A DNA stretch of 64,000 nucleotides from Epiperipatus broadwayi (taxonomy: Eukaryota > Onychophora > Udeonychophora > Euonychophora > Peripatidae). Below the pieces are notes generated by a model. The model was given only the letters and a program-made list of their open reading frames with translations, was not told the origin of the DNA and ran no database searches. The stretch is taken from positions 2,101,501 through 2,165,500 of the forward strand of contig JAQFVV010000023.1 in assembly GCA_028023455.1 (NCBI GenBank). Reading direction: 5' to 3'. Shown piece after piece: positions 34,843 to 46,230 of this stretch; position 1 is the stretch's first letter, and each line of letters starts with the position of its first letter. The translations under genes and the position numbers were made by a program.

Positions 34843-35074
34843 GTATTCTTTCAACTACTTTCATTTGTATTTTTGTTTTTTTATAATTTATATTAATACA
34901 AAATAGCTTAATTAATTATCATATGACCAATCACTCTACAATGAACTGTAATTTTTCTCTTTACTATAGCCGTCTGTATATAAGCAATGCACATTAGATC
35001 ATAGTGCAAATAATGAAAAAAGTCATGGAACTTCAGTTAATTTATAAGTGAAGTTACTATAAGCATCTTGTGCA

Positions 35075-35311
35075 TTCATATGTATTGCTTATAATAACTT
35101 CTTTCATATACACTTTAATGCAAAAACAATTTTTTAATAAAACTTCATTATTTTTCTGACAGTTTCAACTGTCCAGCAGTCTTCATCAGAGCTTTCTCAA
35201 ACTTCCTCTGCAGGACAGTTGAAACTGTCAGGAAAATAAAGAAGTTTTATTAAAAAAAATTTTTTGTATTAAAGTGTATATGAAAGAAGTTATTATAAGC
35301 AATATATATGA
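35075..35311. mobile_element. Foldback element with ~99-bp arms
   Basis: 35075-35173 is the reverse complement of about 35213-35311 with few mismatches. The 39-bp centre is unpaired. Arm ends next to the centre contain GGACAGTTGAAACTGTC, itself nearly palindromic. No ORF. Resembles the other palindromic insertions here in layout, not in sequence. Confidence 0.75.
35158..35189 (-). ncRNA. Hammerhead-like core in the foldback
   Basis: The minus strand reads CTGATGA (canonical core), AGACTGCTGGACAGTT (stem II ACTG/CAGT), then GAAACTGTC (GAAA, two-pair stem III, GTC). Stem I pairs only weakly, so this may be a decayed ribozyme or chance. Confidence 0.35.
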
Positions 35312-36036
35312 ATATATGAAGAAATGCAAAGAAAGTAAAGGAGAAGAATAAGAGTATATACTTCTAATAATAAACTTGTGCATTACTGTGCCATATTAAA
35401 GACCAAAGTTTAAATTCAAACAGAACTAAGAGATTTTATTATTGTGAATTGAAAGATAGTTTCATGATTTTTTTAAGTATGTGGCTCATAGCTATCTAAT
35501 GTTAATCAATAAATAGATATTCTGTTATTCTCTGATAGAAGCCAAAATGAATTTTAGAATTGATTTGATATCTGTTAACATGTTCATCATAAGTAAAAAA
35601 AAATAATAATTGAAATATCATATTAAACTTCACTACTAGAGAAGCTAGGGTCATAAACTTCTAATTTTGAATCCATAGTTTTGTTTGCCTAAAATTTATT
35701 GTTGATAATCAACTTTCTAACCATTACAACTAGGCAAACAAGTTAAATTCTAAATCTGAGTAGTTTTAAAGTTTCATTAACTTGAGTAATATAAAAAGCA
35801 TAAAACTAGCCATCAGTGCAGAAACAATGCCCTCTTTTATAAAGAAATCCAATTACTTAAAAATTTATTTATAGGACTCTCACTGCTAATATAATTGCCT
35901 ATAAATTTTTTATGATAAATGTTCATCTTCCAAATTATTTAGTTAATATTTTCTATAATATATCCATATATACTAATGTTTTCTTTCCAAAATTTAATCC
36001 AGAATATATTCACTGTGCATATGCTAATAGTACTAT

Positions 36037-36161
36037 AAATACTCACTAGTTGTCAAGCGTTCGTGGTCTAGTGGTTAGCATAGCTGCCTTCCAAGCAGCA
36101 GACCCAGGTTCATTTCCCGGTCAATGCATTTGACATATAAAAAAAAAAATACTCACTAGTT
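36037..36161 (+). mobile_element. Retrotransposed tRNA-Gly with poly(A) and target duplication
   Basis: The 15-bp duplication AAATACTCACTAGTT (36037-36051 and 36147-36161) encloses a tRNA-Gly-like sequence, a short trailer and an A run (~36139-36149). Poly(A) plus duplication indicates LINE-mediated insertion of a tRNA transcript. Confidence 0.8.
36057..36128 (+). tRNA. tRNA-Gly(TCC)-like pseudogene
   Basis: GCGTTCGTGGTCTAGTGGTT is the acceptor/D arm; CTGCCTTCCAAGCAG the anticodon stem-loop with TCC; the discriminator A is encoded, CCA is not. Acceptor position 6 is a C-C mismatch and the T loop TTCATTT lacks the invariant A58, so it is probably not functional. Confidence 0.75.
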
Positions 36162-38001
36162 TATTCTTTTAAAAATGTATTTTTATTTGAAACAAAGTCA
36201 TTAATATAATTGTTTTCCAACATTGCAGCTATTTTATACGGCCATTATCAAGGGTCTTCTAATCATTATATACTCTTTTGATATAGGACAAATTAAAATT
36301 ATAACTTTAAAATTCATGATGGTTTTAAAATTATAATTTTCATTTGTTCTTTTTATAAATGTAGCAAGAATATGTAATAATTAGAAGACATTTGCCAATG
36401 GCCATGTGAAATGACTGAAACATTAGGAAACACAATATTAATGATTGATTCAAATAAAATGAGTTGTTTTAAAAATAAACTATTTGTGAAAGTATTGTAT
36501 GTGTTTAATAATTACAATTTTCAAATGATTTCAGAGTATTTAAAAAGGTTTGCATTTGAATTAAAAATATACATTTTTTTTTTTTTTTTTTTTTACAATT
36601 TAATTAACAGCAGATATTTTAATTTTTTATTTTTTTTTTTGACACTTACCATATTCTTATACAAATATAATAAATTTTGAACTATAATTAATGGTACTGT
36701 TTTTATAGGATTATTATGGGAAATACTGAATCTATTATAGCATAAAACTAAATAATAGGAAATATAATCAATAGTGAGTAAATATTCAAAGCATAAAGTT
36801 GAGAAATATAAAGAATGAGTTTTTTCAATTTTGTTGGTCATGCAAGAATGTACAATGTAGATGCTTATATGGCAAGCATGATATTAGAAAAAGAAGGATT
36901 AAAGAAAATATATTTATAAATAATAGTAATAACTAATTAATCACTCATGCTTAGGTGCAATCAAATTAACATTGATTTCTGGGTCTCTAGAATATTTGAT
37001 GATCTGATTGATCTTTTAAGCTACTCAAAGGCATTTCATTATTGTAATAATGGAATCCATCCATCTTAGCTGGTCAGTCTTTTTAACTACCAACTTTTTC
37101 AAGCAACATACACTTACGTAATAAATTAGATTATGGTAAGAACAAAAATAAGTTAATTTCAGCTTCATAATTTGAGCTTGCAAGGAGTCAAATCTAATCT
37201 GGTTTAGTAGATAATTATTTATTTTCAAAGGTTTTTACAACATCAAAGTTTAAAAGCATTAATGTTTTTTTTTTTGCCTTTCAGTGTCCAATTTTCATAT
37301 CCATAGAGAACAACAGGAGACAACAATTCTGATCTCTATTTTTAAATCATCAATACATTTATGCAAAAATATTTTCTGCCTGGCACAATATAACATGTAA
37401 TGTGAATTTATCAATATTTCATACATGTGATAATTAATATACTCATTTTATTTATGATTGCTGGTCTAAAAATCCATCAAAAACTGCTTTAAATATTTAT
37501 TCATCTTTGCTTATATTTTATATTCTTCAATGATAATTACATAGTTATTTTTTAAAACTATACAATGAAAGTATTAAATAATAATTGAATAGTTAGTTGC
37601 TTGTGAGGGTATATAATATTGAATACTGGAAGTAATTCTTTCTTTAATCCAAGGATCTTTAGCTCTCAATCTCATCTCTACAGCTGTGGGATTTATTTAT
37701 ATGCTGACAGTATATTAGAAATATAACTGCACTGAAAATTTAATTTGGTTGAAAGTCACTCTTTTTTTGAATTGGAGAGGGGAGGGAGATTTATTAAAAA
37801 ATAATAAGTTCTCCATGTTCAAAGTATCACTATCTAATTTGTGTAAATATGTAATTGCTGTCCAAATTTGTTGGGATCATTATTTTTAATTTTTTTTTAT
37901 ATTAATTTCGCTGAGTTTTTTTTATTTCTGCTAACATTAAATTTGTAATTGCATTATTCATTTATAAAGTAATGAAAAAACTATTTTGTGTTTTTATGTA
38001 G

Positions 38002-38113
38002 CTGCCAACCTGTGCCTATTACAGATCTTTCTATTCATCATTTAGAATGGCTTGCTAAGGAGAATGTAGAAATAAGTCATATCTACACAGCATGTGAATT
38101 CCCTCAATATAAG
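38002..38113 (+). CDS. HAUS5: HAUS5, internal exon (window exon 4)
   Basis: Acceptor TTTTTATGTAG ends at 38001; donor GTATTA at 38114. One base completes the Cys codon from the previous exon, followed by 37 codons: CQPVPITDLSIHHLEWLAKE, NVEISHIYTACEFPQYK. The end is in phase 0. It corresponds to the low-complexity region of HAUS5 just before the helical C-terminal domain (human SHKLGLPPGKASELLLP, as I recall it). The run ISHIYTACEFPQYK|APECLLPS across this and the next exon is the best single piece of evidence for the family. Confidence 0.72.
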
Positions 38114-38224
38114 GTATTAATATTTGTAAAGGATTGAGATGTTGCTAATTTTACTAACATCTAGCTGAATTGTTTTTTAAAAACACACAATTTAGTATAG
38201 AACATAATGTTTTGAGTGATATTG

Positions 38225-38560
38225 TTTTTCTTTCGTCTCCAAGTATTAGAGCTCATCAGTGACAATCTAGCATGGAAATTGAATTTGTAACCTTTATATT
38301 TGTGAATGATAAAGTTCAAAATGATTCTGGGCAATTGACTGTTAGTTACCTTTGGCAGAATAGTCTAGTTGGTTAAAGTGCCATCTTAAATTTTGTATTC
38401 ACAAATCTAAAGGTTAGAAGTCCAATTCTCTTGCTAAACTGTCACATGGTCAGACCAATAATGATTAAAGAAGAGGTGAAAATAATAACATTCAAAATAT
38501 TGTGTTCTAATAATAGAATATATTTAGAAAGATATAACAATTTGATTTTTTTTTAAATCA
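38225..38560. mobile_element. Decayed Penelope-type palindromic element
   Basis: About 38343-38545 matches the tRNA-like and downstream region of the Penelope-like element (TTACCTTTGGCAGAATAG, GGTTAAAGTGCCATC, AAAGAAGAGG). About 38230-38330 is its reverse complement (CAGTGACAATCTAGCATGG). More diverged than the copies at 14.3 and 41.3 kb, hence older. Confidence 0.65.
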
Positions 38561-41178
38561 TAGAAATAGTTCAATATATAATTATAAATAAGATATTAAT
38601 ATTTGTGCATGCCATATACTTATATATCAATATATGAATTTTTGAAATTGTTTTATTTGTATATTGAAATAACATCTTTTATCTTTCATGGATGGTTGTG
38701 AGAAGAGATATGAGTCAGTCTGATGCTATTATATGTCAATTAAATATATATGACGAGGGATGTTATTTGGTGTATACAGTTGTTTTGTCAGATAGGTCAA
38801 AAATATCCAGTGTTTATTATAATTGAAATCACTAAAATATATAGTTATTAATTTAGAGTCAAAATTTATATTACTATACAGAAAAATAAATAAAGAACTT
38901 GATTCAAAATTGTAAGTTGTTTTAAATTTTTAAGGGCATGAACTTAATAATACAGATATAATATCACTATAAACTGGTAATTAACATTCCAGAAATTCGA
39001 GGCACCTTCAAATTTGTATGTTTGTGAGATTTTATGAATTATTGTTTATTTAAGTAATTTTATTTTAGTCTTGAATATATATTTATTTTTTATAAATAAT
39101 GATAATAAATATATATTCTAAAATTTTAAAAAAAATAAAACATCAATAATTTTTTGAATGCCCATACTTGAGATAAATGGCCATGTTCTATTGTTTTTTT
39201 TCTAATTTAATACCATTGCTGTATTTAATTCATAATTTTTGGTTTTCCTAGAAAAAGCAGCTAAAAACTTTAATTATTAACTTTTTAATATAGTAAATTT
39301 ATCTTATCACAAACTAATCAATAATTTTTGTATATTTTAGGTTGAAATAAAGATGCTCATAATATATAAAAATATGGTGCTTAATATATAGAAGATATTA
39401 CAAATAATCTTTAATATTTACATTTAATATTTCTTTAAATAGGTTCTATGAAAACATGGAAATTTGTGAAGAGATAGCAGATGCATTGTTGAATTATTCC
39501 TATGTATTTTTTTACTCTGGAAAAATCCTTAACCTGCAAAGGCAAGGAAATTTATATTCCACTTGTGTAATAGGAATAAATAGTAATTACTGTAGAATAG
39601 TATACAAATGGGGGCTCCCTATTGATAAAGGCTAATAATCAGACACTAGTTTTGGATCTCATTCATAATCACATGATATCAATTGATGACCTACGTTTGT
39701 GGATCTAGAATACAGTTGTGTGAACTGTTAGCAGACGTCAAATATATGATATTTTTAGGCTTTTAACTTCAACTAGAAAAATCACATACCTAGAAAATTA
39801 TTTAGTAGCCCATTTATACATTCTTTTACGAAAGTAAGTAGGTTTAGTAGCGAATTGGATACAGCTAAATTCGAAAATTAATTTCATATAAAATAAATCA
39901 TTATGTATAACTCATAATATTTATATTTAGGAACTAAAATATAATAATTACTATCCTGAAATGTTATCATAAATGTATTTTTTTAATTCTTTTAATCAAT
40001 GACCAGATATTGCAACAATATATATTGATAAAACTTTTAAATTTTTGCTTCATAGTAAGATAAACTTAATTCATTCTCTACTGTAACTTCAAATAGAGAT
40101 GCAATAAATGTAAAAATTTGATTTTGTTGTTAATTTCATTCTCTGATTGTGATAGAAATAGAAGAAATTAAATCCAAAGGTAAATCAAAAGATTTGGATA
40201 GATTATGCATCATGATTATTTAAATTTAGCCATTTGACACTATGTAAGAGTATTTAATATTGTATAGAAAGAAAATAGGATTGTAAAATTTAGTAGGAAA
40301 GCATTTGAAAAGAATAGAATGAGTTGCTGTAATTTAACTTTTCAATTGTTGATTGCATTCGATAAAATAGTAAATAAGTATTGTTACTGGAAATTACAGA
40401 AAGATTTAATTTAAAAAGCAAATGATTTAAGCATAAGTAAATTTTTTTTTAATTCATTTGTTTGGTTTTTTTTAAATGACAAATTAAAATTTATTATTAC
40501 AGAATTTTATTGAGATAATATTAAAAATTATATCTAATGGTTTATGAACCCCAGTATTAAAAATGGTATTATACACTATTAATAATTTAGTAGTAGTTTA
40601 TAAAATCAGATTTAATGGGTTACTTCTTAATATGATTCTAAATGTTCATTCTTTTTTTATTATGTGAAGTAAGAGCAAATATTGAGTGTGTGTTTATACC
40701 ATGTCATACTAAAAAAAGTATTTGTCTGTAATGAAAAACATTGGATGTGCAGAATTGACTTCCTTAATATAACATTCTTTTCCTTATTTTTATTTATTAA
40801 CATATTGACTAAGAGTAATTGATAGTGGGAGTTTTCTTTCAGAATTGCTGCAATGAGTATTTTCTTCACTGCATATTTTACTTAATTCAATTTATTGTCT
40901 GGAGAAGATTTCTTAAATATATTGAACAACTTCCATACTAATCAAAATTTCTTTAGCAGTGAATGGGTTAAAAGGAATAGCAGATAAGAAATTAAAGTAC
41001 TTTTTCTTTAGATAAGTTTTGAATTTACTATGCTACAACACATTTCATTGAAAAAATACATTTCTCTATGTAAAGTTAAAATATAATAAATTGAAAGCAT
41101 TTGTAGTTTTATAGGAAAAAAAAGAGTTATTTAAATATATTTTCGTTACACAGTTTTGAAAACATTTTTTTTGTTTAG
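38561..41178 (+). other. HAUS5: HAUS5 intron between window exons 4 and 5 (right part)
   Basis: AT-rich, no recognisable feature. Confidence 0.5.
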
Positions 41179-41323
41179 GCTCCTGAGTGTTTGCTTCCTA
41201 GTATTATAGAAATAAAAGAAAAGATATCCTATTTAAATCTTTTCTTGATTGTATATGATGCTGCCAGCAAGAGTTTGGACAAACAATTCAATAACTCAAA
41301 GCAGAGAATGGAATATTTTAAAG
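41179..41323 (+). CDS. HAUS5: HAUS5, internal exon (window exon 5)
   Basis: Acceptor TTTTTTTTGTTTAG ends at 41178; donor GTAAGA at 41324. Starts in phase 0 and leaves one base (G), completed to GAT by the exon at 50800. It encodes APECLLPSIIEIKEKISYLN, LFLIVYDAASKSLDKQFNNS and KQRMEYFK. Alignment by eye to the human stretch [20 protein letters not shown] (as I recall it) supports HAUS5. A Penelope-type insertion begins 15 bp after the donor; its target duplication overlaps the donor from +3 but leaves GTAAGA intact. Confidence 0.75.
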
Positions 41324-41702
41324 GTAAGAAATCTTATTGTTTTTCTGAAGGTTTGTGATGATGGTGTTCTAGCTGTATTTTTATATTGGACTATTTCCAT
41401 CATCTAATATGTGTGTTGAATGTCTTTAGAAAAGTTTAATTTTATTTAAATGTTCCAAATGCATTCAACTGTTAGTAATATCACAGCAAACAGGTTAGTA
41501 TATGCACCAACTGTTAGTAATATCACAGCAAACAAATGTTAGTAATATCACAGCAAACAAGTTAGTATATGCACAACGTTTCGAGAGGTATTTTTCTCCC
41601 CTCTTCTTCAGGTGTTGCTAGCCTGACCAGTGACAGTACTAGCATGGGATTTGAACCTGGGTCCTTAGATTCTTGATTATTGAATTTTAAGGTAACACTC
41701 TA

Positions 41703-41785
41703 AGGATAGCTCAGTTGGTTAGCGCGTTACCCCAAAATTCAATAATCAAGAATCTAAGGGCCCAGGTTTGAATCCCATGCTAGTA
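41703..41785 (+). promoter_or_regulatory. tRNA-like Pol III box A/B pair
   Basis: TAGCTCAGTTGGTTAGCGC (good A box) and CCCAGGTTTGAATCCC (good B box), closer to consensus than the 15.87 kb copy. Confidence 0.55.
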
Positions 41786-41789
41786 CTGT

Positions 41790-41947
41790 CACTGGTCAGG
41801 CCAGCAACACCTGAAGAAGAGGAGAGAAAAATATCTCTCGGAACGTTGCGCATATACTAACCTGTTTGCACTGGTCAGGCCAGCAACACCTGAAGAAGAG
41901 GAGAGAAAAATATCTCTCGGAACTTTGCGCATATACTAACCTGTTTG
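41790..41947 (+). repeat. 79-bp tandem duplication
   Basis: CACTGGTCAGGCCAGCAACA begins at 41790 and again at 41869. The units contain the CTGAAGA...CGGAAC hammerhead-like core. Almost identical, so recent. Confidence 0.85.
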
Positions 41948-42239
41948 CTGTGATATTACTAACATTTGTTTGTTGTGATATTACTAACAGTTGGTGCATA
42001 TACTAACCTGTTTGCTGTGATATTACTAACAGTTGAATGCATTTGGAACATTTAAATAAAATTAAACTTTTCTAAAGACATTCAACACACATATTAGATG
42101 ATGGAAATAGTCTAATATAAAAATACAGCAAGAAATCGTATTATTTCAAGGTATTATTAAAATTAAAAATTAAAATTTTTTAATTGATTTTGATTTTTTC
42201 TATTAGAGGGCAATAAAATGGCTAACTATGAAAATTTTT

Positions 42240-43110
42240 CTGAAAGTGTACTACATTATGAATAGATCTGATTAGCATAATTATTTGAAGGAGAGATGGG
42301 GGAACTCAAAAGAGAAAATGAGAATCAACAAGCAGTATTATCTCTTCAAAAAAAATTCGAATGTCAATATTAGAGAATAAAAAATGGACAGTAATCATAA
42401 TGAATATTTGATATGTTATACAAATGGTGAATGTCTTCCTACTAATCATCGCATTATTTTTTTAGCGTACATTAGATATTAGTGCAGCCAGTCTTACAGA
42501 AGACTACCGCAGTTGAGAAATTAATTTTGCATACTGGTGTTACAATATTGGTGGGTTTGCAGTATATTGAAATTTTTTTAACATAAGACATTATTAGTGT
42601 AAGGAATAATTTTGGAAACAATGAATTTGAGGGGGATATTCTTATTGGGTAAATTGATTTACTGGCAGATAAGGATATGCTACTGAAAGAAGAGGAATAT
42701 GTATCACAATTAAAAATATAGAAAATGTAATATTTTGTAATTTGTGATTGGAGAATGTTAGATAGGGGGAAAAAATGTAAGAGTGTATATATATATTAGT
42801 TGTTGGGATTTTAAATATTATAAAAATGTTAAAAAAACAAAGATAATAATATTATGGTATGATAGGAATATCGAAGAAGCAATAAAGCACTTTAAGAATA
42901 CGATTTTGAGTTGGAAAGAAAGGAATGAGAAGGTAGTAGTGATATTATTATCAAGATTTGATAGTGGGGTAAGTTTAAATAAGATTTGTGCAATTAATTT
43001 GGTAATAAAATACTATTAGGGGTGTTAATTTTTTAGATGTGTGTATAAAACGTATTTATTAGAAATAAAGAGTTATTTAAGAGAGATGAATTACATTTAT
43101 TAGATAGGAT
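42240..43110 (+). pseudogene. Relic resembling the esterase-like ORF1 of a LINE
   Basis: Around 42860-43100 the frames read ILSWKERNEKVVVILLSRFD, then N-L-V-I-K-Y...NFLDV, then FKRDELHLLDR. The last part resembles the D-x-L-H-L block (with catalytic Asp/His) of SGNH-hydrolase-like domains that occur in ORF1 of some CR1/L2-type LINEs. Upstream 42240-42420 has a Glu/Lys-rich helix (MGELKRENENQQAV). Many stops. LTR element 3 begins immediately after the D-x-L-H-L block and may have inserted there. The assignment is tentative. Confidence 0.35.
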
Positions 43111-43112
43111 GT

Positions 43113-43699
43113 TGTTATAGTTCTCCTTTCCGTCAGAAGTTGACTGTTCCTGATTCCTTCTTTATCTGATCGGATTAAGCATTATTTGCTGCTGACCAAT
43201 AGGCTAATATACAGCTAAACACATAGCCAATGATTAGTACAAGCCAATAAGCAGTGATGATCACTGTATCCGAATGTTCCAGTGAGATTAGGAATCTGAC
43301 TATAAATGGTCAGCCTTTTTGGAGGGAAGACCAGAGAATATCTGTCTAACCTATAAAGATGGTACACATTCTCCAGTAGAAGCCCAGCTAACTTAAACAA
43401 CAATAAGCATTCTTACGATAGCAATACACTATTTGTCCATGCAGCTATGCAAGTCTACGTAAGGACCAGATGCTGCTAAGACTACTCCCGACTCGAGGCA
43501 AGCTGTCTGGTACAGCCGGAAGGGCCATTCTCCCTACCTGCGAGACAAGCTATCAGATGTAGCTGGAAGCAGTAAATTGTTAAGACTCGGATCCAAGAGT
43601 CCACATTAGAACTATATTACTCTATATTAATTATAATACTGGTGCTAGTATTGTTTTCTGTAGGTTAGGTCTGTAATTCAGACCAAACACTACTGATTT
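43113..43699 (+). repeat. 5' LTR of element 3
   Basis: Begins TGTTATAGTTCTCC. Matches the 3' LTR up to about 43645 (ACTATATTACTCTATATTA); the last ~55-75 bp before the primer site have no counterpart in the 3' LTR, which is shortened at that end. Contains repeated CAATNAGC-type motifs and GC-richer blocks. Confidence 0.75.
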
Positions 43700-43712
43700 T
43701 GGCACAGTCAGG
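43700..43712 (+). other. Primer binding site of element 3
   Basis: TGGCACAGTCAGG, close to TGGCGCAGTCGG used by tRNA-Ser-primed gypsy elements. Confidence 0.6.
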
Positions 43713-44421
43713 CAGAAGAATTTTTTTATTTTCACCTCCCACGTCTGGAAAAAAAATAAGGGTGTAAACACATGAATGTGCACTTGTATAGACACTCGTT
43801 TAACTTTATGAATTGGTGATTATTAAATCAGACGGGCATGCCCAAGTCAAAAGATTCTGGCACAGTACAACTAAAAAAATTTTTCCCCATGGCTGGAAAA
43901 ACACAAATGACTTCCCAAGCTATAGTCAGACAAAGTGAGATTTTTCCCCACTTCCGCAAAAATAACAAAAAAAAAAAACGCAAGTGTACGGGGTTGTAGA
44001 CATTCATTAGTATTTGTGAAAACAAAAAAAAAAAAAACTGCTCAATCCAGCTAGATTTGACGCAGTTAGATTAAAATATTTTTCTCCATGGCTGGGTAAA
44101 ATAAATAAAATACATGAATATGCAATTGCAGGCAATTGTTGTATTTCCTTATGGGGATAATTAAATATCTCATTGCAATCTGAATAAAAAACAGTTTCGG
44201 CATATTGTGAAAAAGATTTTTCCCAAGACGGTTAAAGAAATTGACCGCAAATGCAATTGGCAGTTCATAGATGAATCAAAACTGATCATTCTAAAAAAAT
44301 AAAAAGACAAAAACTCGTCCTAGTGGAGTAAAAGTTCTCTCAAAATAATAGTATCATGTGGTAAATTGAAGTAAATAGGAAATAGATACTTTTCTTATGT
44401 TATACCAGAGAAAAATAAAGA

Positions 44422-45116
44422 ATGGCTAATGTGATTGGCTCGATGGAAGCTTTTGACCCAGGCTGCCCCGAGAACTGCTCAAGCTACAAAGAGCGACTAA
44501 TTTTTTATATGCATTCAGATTAAGAAGTCTGAAATAAAATTAGCCACACTGATGATAATAATCGAGTCTCAGACGTATAGTATTCTAAAGTCTCAAGTTG
44601 GGACAGAAACAAAGTCTAACTTGGATTTTGAGAAGACCTTGGTGATTCTCACAGAATACTTCTCCTCAAAACCGCTAACAATAATGCAGAGGTATTATTT
44701 CAATCTCTGTATCCAAGCAGAGGGCGAAAAGGCTAAAAAGTTTGCAACGTGAATCCGGGCATCAGCACTCATATGCTATTTCAAAGAGTTCTTAAATGAA
44801 GCACTCTGCAATTGTTTCATTTGTGGTATGACCAATTATAATTTAAGACTCAAAATTAGTAAGGTCGCTGACTATAGACTTTAAAATGGCTGTAGCTCAA
44901 GCCATATTGGCAGAATCTATAATGTGTCAAGCAAGGTCATTAAAAAAAAAAAAATTTTTACCATTAAAAAAAATTGAACAGAAGACCGAATTGGTCAAGA
45001 ATTCAGTTAGTTCAGTAACAACAATGAATGATAAGTGTTGTTATAGCTGTAATGAACCGATGCATGCACAAACAGAATGTCCACACCACTATACTGTGTG
45101 TTCATTTGGCAAGTGA
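44422..45116 (+). pseudogene. gag of element 3
   Basis: Starts MANVIGSMEAFDPGCPENCS at 44422, including the F-x-P...W/C-S-S-Y-x-E-R-L-x-F-Y opening of Ty3/gypsy Gag, and stops at 44522. It resumes in another frame with EYFSSKPLTIMQRYYFNLC (HFxPKPxxxxERYxFxxR) to a stop at 44750. The last part, 44886-45116, ends in a perfect CX2CX4HX4C zinc knuckle at 45039-45080 (CYSC-EPMHAQTEC). Several frameshifts and stops; not expressed as one protein. Confidence 0.75.
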
Positions 45117-45262
45117 ATCAGGCATATAAGAACTGCTTGTCTAAAGATTAAAAGACAATTAGCCAATACGAGGATGGAAAAACCCATTCTGAAATATATC
45201 AAACGCAATCTTAACAAAAAAAAAAACAAGTTGCCTCTATAAACAATATCAAGAGTGGTGAA

Positions 45263-45856
45263 ATGGTATTTAAACACAGGATCTTCATTAATGATATGCC
45301 AGTCACAATGGAGCTGGATACAGAGTCGGCAGTGTCATTTGTGTCAAAAAAGACCTGGGCTATTATTAATAAAAATAAGAAATATAAGCTGCATCCTAGC
45401 AACAAAGCTGTCACAGACTATCAGGGCAAGAAAATAAGACTCTTGGGTCAGACAAGAATCAAAGTGATGGAGTCTAATAAAACTACATATCTACCTCTGG
45501 TAGTGGAAGTTCCATCATTCCAGACCACAGCAACAATAGAAACACTTAGGAGGTTATTTGCTACCCATGGTCTTCCTAAAACTATAGTCTCAGATAATGG
45601 CACAGCATTTACTGCAGTGGCATTTAAAAACTTTTGTGGCAATAATGGCATTGAGCTAGTTTTCAGCCCACCATTTTACCCTGAAAGCAATGGCCAAGCT
45701 AAGAGATTGGTTCAAGAGACTAAAAAATTGCTTATAAAGATGGATACAGGAAGCTGGAATATCTGTTCTGCCAGAATGTTGTTATTACAGCACTCTATAC
45801 CAAGCACGGCAACAGGAAAAACTCTAGCTGAACTACTTCTTAATAGAACTTTGTGA
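45263..45856 (+). pseudogene. Protease-integrase fusion of element 3
   Basis: One uninterrupted 197-residue frame. Residues ~7-80 are a retropepsin: VTMELDTESAVSFVSKKTW, with the active-site D-T-G changed to D-T-E. Without a frame break it continues at residue ~90 into integrase: TIETLRRLFATHGLPKTIVS, DNGTAFTAVAFKNFCGNNGI, FSPPFYPESNGQAKRLVQET (D and E of the DD35E triad visible). The whole RT and RNase H region, about 500 codons, is missing between them. The C-terminal chromatin-binding part is broken after LAELLLNRTL. Not functional as protease. Confidence 0.8.
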
Positions 45857-46219
45857 ACTAACTTATCAGCTCTGAAACCTGATCCAAATGAGGAAAACAA
45901 GAAAAAGACAATATCAAATTGCAAATAGGGACTAACGTACTATGCAGAATGTATAGTGGATTCACTAAATGGATCTCAGCCTTCATAATTCAACGGAAAG
46001 GATTCCACACCATAATAGTCAAAACAGCAGATGGATGTCAACATCATCGCCATCAGAATCAACTTAGACTGAATTATACAGATGCAGCCACAATTAATGA
46101 ATCTGCAGGGACAAGAATTGCAAGCAAGGAGAACCAACAAACCAGAAAAATCACCAAAACAGATTAACTGTTTTCCAGCACACCTGCATGACTATGTTCT
46201 CTAAGGCTAATATTTAGCC

Positions 46220-46230
46220 AGGGGGAGGGA
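46220..46230 (+). other. Polypurine tract of element 3
   Basis: AGGGGGAGGGA immediately before the 3' LTR. Confidence 0.7.

Larger units (their letters stand above)
34843..38001 (+). other. HAUS5: HAUS5 intron between window exons 3 and 4
   Basis: 3.2 kb. Contains the foldback at 35.1-35.3 kb and the retrotransposed tRNA at 36.06 kb. 35312-36036 and 36162-38001 show nothing else beyond poly-T runs. Confidence 0.6.
41339..42129. mobile_element. Palindromic Penelope-derived element, no ORF
   Basis: Flanked by AAGAAATCTTATT (41326-41338) and AAGAAATCGTATT (42130-42142). Arms 41339-41690 and ~41725-42129 are inverse copies of the Penelope end region; the ~30-nt centre contains the A box of the tRNA-like sequence. 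Both arms carry the same internal triplication of a TTACTAACA-containing unit, while only the right arm has an extra 79-bp tandem duplication. Confidence 0.8.
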
